Shown piece after piece: positions 7,166 through 11,794 of a stretch of 11,794 nucleotides of DNA. The notes under the pieces are model-generated. The model did no database searches and was not told the origin of the DNA. It was given only the letters and a program-made list of their open reading frames with translations. Origin of the DNA: Actinomycetes bacterium (GTDB lineage: Bacteria > Actinomycetota > Actinomycetes > JAHEKZ01); assembly GCA_027117675.1 (NCBI GenBank), contig JAJAYM010000138.1:1-11794 (forward strand), in the 5' to 3' direction. Every line of letters begins with the position of its first letter. Position 1 is the first letter of the stretch. A program made the translations under genes and the position numbers.

Positions 7166-8343
7166 ACGTTGCGGGATTCGGCGCTGAAGACGACGACCGA
7201 AGCAGCGAAGCCATGCACGTGGTTGCGCCCGGCGACTGGGCCGATCTCGCCTGCAGCGAAATAGCCGGCAACTTCGGCGCCACCGAGTTGGTCGCGCACC
7301 GTCAGCGCATCGTGGTCACTGGTCGCGAAGAACCGTTCGCCGCGTCCATTGCACGAAAAGAGCAACGCACCAGCTGGATGCCCTGGAGCCGACGACGAAT
7401 CCAGAGCGGCCAGCGTTCGGTGTAGATCGGCGCTGGCCGCCTCGGCGTCGCGCAGTTGAAAGCTCACCGTCTGCCCGACCTGAACGTCGTCGGCCACCAC
7501 AAGTGCGCGGCGCTCAGCATCGATCCGCACCAGTGACCGGATCAGGAAGTCGCCCTGTTCGTGTTGATCGGCGTACTCGTCGTGAACGACCCCGATCTGC
7601 AGGCCGGTGCCCGCGATGGCCTGATCTTCCGGTGTCAGTGTCAGCAGCAAGTCTTCGAGTCGCTGCAGAGCCGGTCGGCCAGCCAACTCGAGTACCACGT
7701 TACCTTCGCACCGGGTCACGGTCATCGGGTTGCCCACGGGCCGGCAGCCTTGGCTGACCACCGACTCGATCGAGGCCGCCCCACCGAGAACGAGCCCGAC
7801 TGCGCCCCGCTCCACCACCCGGCCGTCGATGAGGAGCCGCGTCGAACCAGACCCTTGGCCACCCACCGCCAACCCGCCAGCCATCGGAAGACCACCGAGC
7901 GATTGAGCAGACTGTTCGACGAACCCCTCGACCGGAAACGAGTAGGCGTCGGCCAAGACGATGGCCACCTGGTCGCCCGGCCCGATCGGTGGGACGCCGA
8001 CGACGGCGATCGACTCGGACGTCGGCATCACCTCGAGGTGGAACGAACGCACCGAGAGCGCGTCACCGGACGCAACGAAGACGCTGACTGCTGAGACATC
8101 CTCGATTCCATGGCCGCCACCGATCACGCCGTGCGACGACGAGCAGCCAATGGCGTGCGGCGCACCAATCGTGCGCTGCGCTGCAAGCAGGGCAGCAGCG
8201 ACGTCGTCGGGGTTTGCCGCACGGACAAAGATGCAGGCGAAGGCGGGCGGCTCGGTGAGCTCAGCCAATGCTCGGGACGCGGCAATGACGGCGGCGCGCG
8301 ACAGGTCGAAACCCACCGCGACCCCAGAGCCACAGGAGATCAT
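7162..8343 (-). CDS. FIST N/C-domain small-ligand sensor protein
   Basis: The 393-residue length is typical of stand-alone FIST proteins. The N-terminal FIST domain (about residues 20-215) contains HAIGCSSSHGVIGGG, VAIVLADAYSFP and GGLPMAGGLAVGG. The FIST_C domain (about 220-375) contains VSQGCRPVG, FLIRSLVRID, GALLFSCNGRGERFF and a closing VAGYFAAGEIGPVAGRNHVHGF, all hallmark segments. FIST domains are thought to bind small ligands such as amino acids; no output domain is attached here. There is no signal peptide or membrane helix. The frame remains open to 8853, but that stretch is antisense to the MFS gene, so the ATG at 8343 (MISCGSGVAVGFD) is taken, with GGAG only two bases before it. 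The gene diverges from the transporter, and its stop codon overlaps the GTG of the next gene by four bases. Confidence 0.88.
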   Translation of the reverse strand: MISCGSGVAVGFDLSRAAVIAASRALAELTEPPAFACIFVRAANPDDVAAALLAAQRTIGAPHAIGCSSSHGVIGGGHGIEDVSAVSVFVASGDALSVRSFHLEVMPTSESIAVVGVPPIGPGDQVAIVLADAYSFPVEGFVEQSAQSLGGLPMAGGLAVGGQGSGSTRLLIDGRVVERGAVGLVLGGAASIESVVSQGCRPVGNPMTVTRCEGNVVLELAGRPALQRLEDLLLTLTPEDQAIAGTGLQIGVVHDEYADQHEQGDFLIRSLVRIDAERRALVVADDVQVGQTVSFQLRDAEAASADLHRTLAALDSSSAPGHPAGALLFSCNGRGERFFATSDHDALTVRDQLGGAEVAGYFAAGEIGPVAGRNHVHGFAASVVVFSAESRNV

Positions 8344-8402
8344 CGCTCCATCGTCGCGGATTGGCTGACCCTCTGCACCGTCACACTGCGCCGGCCACCC
8401 AT

Positions 8403-8437
8403 CCGGCCCAAGGCGCCTCCCGGGCAGGCGGGGCCGG
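8403..8437. promoter_or_regulatory. Nested inverted repeat between FIST and MFS genes
   Basis: CCGGCCC (8403-8409) pairs with GGGCCGG (8431-8437). Inside it, CGCCT (8414-8418) pairs with AGGCG (8426-8430), closing a seven-base loop that contains CCCGGG. The bases AAGG (8410-8413) form a one-sided bulge. It sits in the middle of the 142-bp divergent region, a good place for an operator or leader structure that acts on both genes. The pairing is exact; regulation is inferred, and GC-rich DNA makes some chance pairing likely. Confidence 0.4.
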
Positions 8438-8485
8438 CAGGTGCGGGCGGCCTGGGTGGGTGGTTGGATCGAGCGCGTGACTCTC

Positions 8486-9703
8486 ATGGCCAGACCTCGG
8501 GAGTGGGTGGCATCGACCTTCCGAGGTCTACCCCGTGAGGTAGCCGTCCTCACCGCGGTGGCGTTCGCCGTCGCGGTTGGCTTCGGGATCGTCTTCCCCG
8601 TCATCGCACCCTTCGCGAAGGAGTTTGGGGTATCAACGACGGCTGCCGCCGCCGTCGTCTCGATCTTCGCGCTGACTCGCTTCGTGACGTCCCCCATCGC
8701 AGGGTGGCTGGTCGACCGCACCGGTGAACGGTTGATCTTGGGTACCGGGATCTTCATCGTGGGAATCTCCAGTGCGCTGGCCGGGCTCTCGCAGACGTAC
8801 TGGCAACTGCTCGTGCTCCGCGGTGCCGGTGGCGTCGGGTCGGCGATGTTCACCGTCGCCGCCTACGCGTTGCTGCTGCGGGTCGTCTTACCCGAGCAGC
8901 GCGGACGCTCCGCCCTCGCCTTCCAGGGCGGCTTCCTGATCGGCGGAGTCACCGGCCCACTCTTCGGGGTGCCACTGGTCGCCATTTCAACTCGGCTGCC
9001 CTTCTTCGTGTACGCCGCAACGTTGCTCATCGCCGGATCCATCGGACTGGTCTTCCTTGCGAAGACCACCCTCCAAGAACGTGAAGAGCAGGCGGGTACG
9101 GACATCGCGCCGACACCACTGTCGGAGGCCATTCGTCAGAGGGCCTATTGGGCAGCGGTCACCAACAATCTTGCGACTGGCTGGTCATTGTTCGGGATTC
9201 GCGGCTCGGTACTCCCCCTCTTCGTCACCGAAGCCATGCTCTTGTCGGAGTCGTGGGTCAGCATCGGCATCTTCATCTCGGCCCTGGCGCAGGGACTACT
9301 GCTGATTCCGGCAGGACGCTCTTCGGACATGCGCGGGCGGCGTCCACCGATGATCATCGGGTCGATCGTGGTGGCACTTGCCTTCGTGCTGCTCGCTGGC
9401 TTCGACTCGATTCCGCCCTACATCGCTGCCATGGTTCTGTTCGGGTTCGGGTCAGCGCTCATCGGCACCAGTAGTACCGCGGTCGTCGGCGACGTCGTGC
9501 ACGGCCGGGGCGGACCGGCGATCGCGGTCTACCAGATGTCGTCTGATCTCGGGGCCTTCGCAGGACCCTTGATCGCCGGCCTACTCGTCGATACCTTCTC
9601 GTTCTCGTGGGCCTTTGCCGCCACTGCCGGTGTCTGCCTGGCGGGAACGATCACAGCGCTGGCGATGCCAGAAACGCTCGAGAAGAAAGCAACCCCGCGG
9701 TAG
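8486..9703 (+). CDS. Major facilitator superfamily transporter
   Basis: This is a 405-residue protein with about 12 membrane helices, in the drug/metabolite exporter style of MFS. Helix 1 is VAVLTAVAFAVAVGFGIVFP. The loop after helix 2 carries an MFS motif A (GWLVDRTGERLILG), and the equivalent loop in the second half repeats it (GRSSDMRGRRPPMIIG). A motif resembling motif B follows helix 3 (LLVLRGAGGVGSAMF). The central loop (TTLQEREEQAGTDIAPTPLS) divides the two halves. The substrate cannot be read from sequence. The ATG at 8486 is chosen (MARPREW); a GTG at 8477 with a weak GGA is also possible, and the frame is open to 8441. It diverges from the FIST gene and ends one base before the end of the converging amidase gene. 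Confidence 0.93.
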   Translation: MARPREWVASTFRGLPREVAVLTAVAFAVAVGFGIVFPVIAPFAKEFGVSTTAAAAVVSIFALTRFVTSPIAGWLVDRTGERLILGTGIFIVGISSALAGLSQTYWQLLVLRGAGGVGSAMFTVAAYALLLRVVLPEQRGRSALAFQGGFLIGGVTGPLFGVPLVAISTRLPFFVYAATLLIAGSIGLVFLAKTTLQEREEQAGTDIAPTPLSEAIRQRAYWAAVTNNLATGWSLFGIRGSVLPLFVTEAMLLSESWVSIGIFISALAQGLLLIPAGRSSDMRGRRPPMIIGSIVVALAFVLLAGFDSIPPYIAAMVLFGFGSALIGTSSTAVVGDVVHGRGGPAIAVYQMSSDLGAFAGPLIAGLLVDTFSFSWAFAATAGVCLAGTITALAMPETLEKKATPR

Positions 9704-9704
9704 G

Positions 9705-11077
9705 TCACTCCCAACCTGGCGCGTGGACCGGCCACGGCCGCCACGCCTCGAACCGCGCCGCGACGGCAAGCAGCAGGCTCTCTTCGCCATGACGTGCGGC
9801 GATCTGGACACCGATCGGCGTGCCCGTCACTCCGTCGATCCCAAACGGAACGGTCAGGGCCGGGAAACCAGCGACGTTCACATACCGGCGAAGCCGCCGC
9901 TAGCTGCAACATTGGCCCGCACATTCGCCGCCCAGGCACGTTCACTCCACCGTTCGGCGCGGAGGGGCTGAGTCGCGGTCACCGGGGTCAGCATGACGTC
10001 GTACGACTCGAAGAAGGCATCTGCTCGGTCGCGCCACTCGGTGAGCTGTTCGCGGCGAACCAAGCCACGCACGCGGCGTCCGGCACTCGCGTGTCCAATC
10101 GTTCGAGGCTGGAGCAATGCAGGCTCTGCAACCGTCTCCAGGTAGTCGGCGGCGACCGCCATCCACCGAATCGTGCCAGCCATGCTGAGCCGCTGCGGAT
10201 AGCTTGGTTGGTCACGCTCGATGTGATGACCGTTCCTGCGCAGCAACGCTGCGGCCTCAAAGAGCGCTGCTGTGACGCCTGGGTCGGTGCGCACCCCGTG
10301 GACGGGGGGCTTGGCCGACACCGCCACCCGCAAGCAGCGCCGCAGCGGTCGAACAGTGGCCAGCTCGGGCACGTCAGCCATCACCGAGAGCATGAGCGCG
10401 AGGTCAGCGACCGTCGTCGCCATCGGCCCGTTCTCAGCCAGGCCGTACCAGTCGTTCGGACCGACCTCAGCCGGAATGAGCCCTCGGCTCGGCTTCATGC
10501 CGAGGACACCGCAGGCCGACGCAGGCTGCCGGATCGAGCCAAGGCCGTCGGTGCCGTGTGCGAGTGGGACGATTCCTGCCGCCAACGCTGCTGCGCTGCC
10601 CCCCGACGAGCCGCTCGCCGAACGTTCCAGCTGCCACGGGTTGCGGGTGACACGGTCTCCGTCAGTCGTCAACCACAGCCCCGCCTCTGGCATGGTGGTC
10701 GCGCCCACCACTACCGCCCCAGCCCGCCGCAGGCGGGAGACGACTGGATGGTCGGACGCCTGAGGCGCTCGAGCTGTTGCCTGCGATCCGGCCCGCAACA
10801 CTTCGCCGGCGATTGGGACGACGTCCTTGATGACGATCGGTACCCCCGCGAGCGGAAGCTCACGGTCTGCAGCCGCGACACGACCGCTCACTTCTTGGGC
10901 GTCGCGGAGGGCCGCTTGGGTTCGCACCGACGCGAAGGCAGCGAGGACCTCGTCGTGGCGGGCGATGCGACTCAGCGCGTCACCAACGAGTTGCACCGGA
11001 TCGAGCGCCCCCGTCCGTACGCCCTGGGCGATCCGGGTCGCGGTAAGCGCCTCCGTGCGCTCCCCTGTCACGGTCAT
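9705..11077 (-). pseudogene. Amidase-signature hydrolase with a C-terminal one-base frameshift
   Basis: This is an amidase-signature enzyme (GatA/FAAH-type Ser-cisSer-Lys hydrolase) of 457 residues if repaired. Catalytic Lys is K84 in GVPIVIKDVV, cis-Ser is S157 in SASGSSGGSAAALAAG and the nucleophile is S181 in GTDGLGSIRQPAS. The 24-residue spacing between the two Ser matches the family. The main frame stops at TGA 9878-9880 after GGFAGM. The other frame continues directly with NVAGFPALTVPFGIDG, GTPIGVQIAA and PWPVHAPGWE, stopping at 9705. Adding one G (TGTGAAC to TGTGGAAC) gives FAGMWNVAGFPAL, and WN is the family's usual pair here. As written, the product lacks its last 58 or so residues. 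The ATG at 11077 is chosen, with AGG (11086-11088) eight bases upstream inside the preceding gene's stop region. The nine-base gap to the MutL gene implies one operon. The substrate is unknown. Confidence 0.86.
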
Positions 11078-11086
11078 GGCCAAAGC

Positions 11087-11794
11087 CTAACCTCGCCGAG
11101 TCGAACCACCACTTGTCGAACTGGAACGGTTGAACAACGAATTCCTCAGGAGTGACATGGCAGCCGAGGGGTTCGTTCTGCTGATCAACCCGGCCGCAGC
11201 CAGTACGTACCGCTGGTCGACCAACGCGACGGCGCGCTCGGGGGTGCGCCATCCACCCGCTGGATCGGCGACCGCAGCCTCGACGATGGCGCGCGCATGA
11301 GCCTCGGAGCTGTACCGGAGGACGCCTCCCGAGCCGATCACCATCGATACCCGACTGAGGTCCTTGCCCGGGTGGAGTACCGAGCCAGCCGTGTGTGGGC
11401 GAGCGTGCCGGCGCAGGGCAACCGCGGAAGCCAGGCGCGCCAGCTCGCGGTCGACGCCATGCTCGTCGCTGGTCACCGGCAGGTATCCGGGGTCAGACTT
11501 ACGCAGCGCCGCTGGCTCGACGAGCATCGCGTGGCCCTCGTCGTCGAGGAAACCCTCTCGTCGAGCAGCCTCCACGATGCCTGGGGCGTTCCAGCGAACA
11601 CCGAGGTCACCCTCAACCGTCCGGCTGTGCCACATCGTGGCTACCGCCTCGCGTGCCGCAGGATCATCGTCAAGCTCGGGTGACGTCACCGAGTACACGT
11701 CGGTCGTTGCGCCGCCGACGTCGACCACAACTACGTCGCCCACCCCCGGATGCTGCTCGGTTCCGTCGGCGAACAGTTCGACACCGGACAGCAC
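11087..11794 (-). CDS. MutL/GlmL family protein (glutamate mutase L type), C-terminal part (partial)
   Basis: The last 235 residues are visible; the N-terminus is beyond the right edge. GVGDVVVVDVGGATTDVYSV is an ASKHA-type phosphate-binding motif typical of GlmL/MutL, a family described as accessory to adenosylcobalamin-dependent glutamate (methylaspartate) mutase and related mutases. It is not the mismatch-repair MutL. Further on, MVIGSGGVLRYS matches the second nucleotide-binding loop, and VALVDQRYVLAAAGLI and AMSLLRNSL match the family's C-terminal end. A short Ser/Gly/Thr/Arg tail (SSSTSGGSTRR) follows. No mutase subunit is visible in the window, so the partner would have to lie upstream outside it or elsewhere. 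The downstream amidase begins nine bases after the TAG. Confidence 0.87.
   Translation of the reverse strand: MLSGVELFADGTEQHPGVGDVVVVDVGGATTDVYSVTSPELDDDPAAREAVATMWHSRTVEGDLGVRWNAPGIVEAARREGFLDDEGHAMLVEPAALRKSDPGYLPVTSDEHGVDRELARLASAVALRRHARPHTAGSVLHPGKDLSRVSMVIGSGGVLRYSSEAHARAIVEAAVADPAGGWRTPERAVALVDQRYVLAAAGLISRTNPSAAMSLLRNSLFNRSSSTSGGSTRRG

Noticed and set aside
8344..8853. Upstream extension of the FIST frame, which would give 563 residues
   Set aside because: The added part is low-complexity Ala/Thr/Pro/Arg sequence, antisense to the MFS gene; FIST proteins of this kind are about 390 residues.
9794..11155. 453-codon plus-strand frame over the amidase region
   Set aside because: It runs antisense to clear amidase-signature motifs. 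Its translation is rich in Arg, His and Pro and has no recognisable family.
1..11794. tRNA or rRNA genes, CRISPR array, insertion sequences, phage attachment sites
   Set aside because: I saw no repeat-spacer pattern, no transposase or integrase reading frame, and no RNA gene signature; genes fill nearly the whole window.

Overview
The window looks like chromosomal core sequence from a GC-rich actinobacterium. The main evidence is a mycothiol S-conjugate amidase (mca), because mycothiol is the low-molecular-weight thiol of Actinobacteria. It sits in a recognisable neighbourhood: greA, a DUF4307 membrane protein, mca, a small membrane protein and a DUF255 thioredoxin-fold protein. From memory, this matches the Mycobacterium tuberculosis order Rv1080c to Rv1084. 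Many starts are GTG. I cannot place the organism below phylum or class level.

Layout. 1-862 (minus) is the N-terminal part of a DUF255/YyaL-type thioredoxin-fold protein that runs off the left edge. 863-1052 is a divergent intergenic region with a perfect 12-bp-stem hairpin, a perfect 14-bp tandem duplication and a strong ribosome binding site. 1053-4212 (plus) is a large membrane protein with GAF-like, PAS, GGDEF and EAL domains for cyclic-di-GMP turnover. Its membrane part is broken by a stop codon and a frameshift. 4192-4428 and 4448-5341 (minus) are a one-helix membrane protein and mca. 5375-5824 and 5864-6355 (plus) are the DUF4307 protein and the transcript-cleavage factor GreA, divergent from mca with only 33 bp between start codons. 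6342-7165 (minus) is a frameshifted AbiEi/DUF559-like gene that overlaps the stop of the FIST-domain sensor gene 7162-8343 by GTGA. 8486-9703 (plus) is an MFS transporter divergent from FIST, with a nested inverted repeat between them. 9705-11077 (minus) is an amidase-signature enzyme with a one-base frameshift near its C-terminus, nine bases downstream of the C-terminal half of a MutL/GlmL-family protein (11087-11794, cut by the right edge).

How it fits together. The left half is thiol detoxification and redox housekeeping interrupted by a c-di-GMP signalling gene on the opposite strand. The right half is accessory: a small-ligand sensor, a transporter, a hydrolase and a MutL protein. I see no RNA genes, CRISPR array, insertion sequence or phage genes.

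Most striking observation. Three separate genes carry a one-base frameshift at a G run, and one of these also has a stop codon. The protein sequence on both sides of each break is well conserved. This is either a read-accuracy problem or several young pseudogenes, and it matters more to the annotation than any single gene. I did not find a convincing undescribed system.
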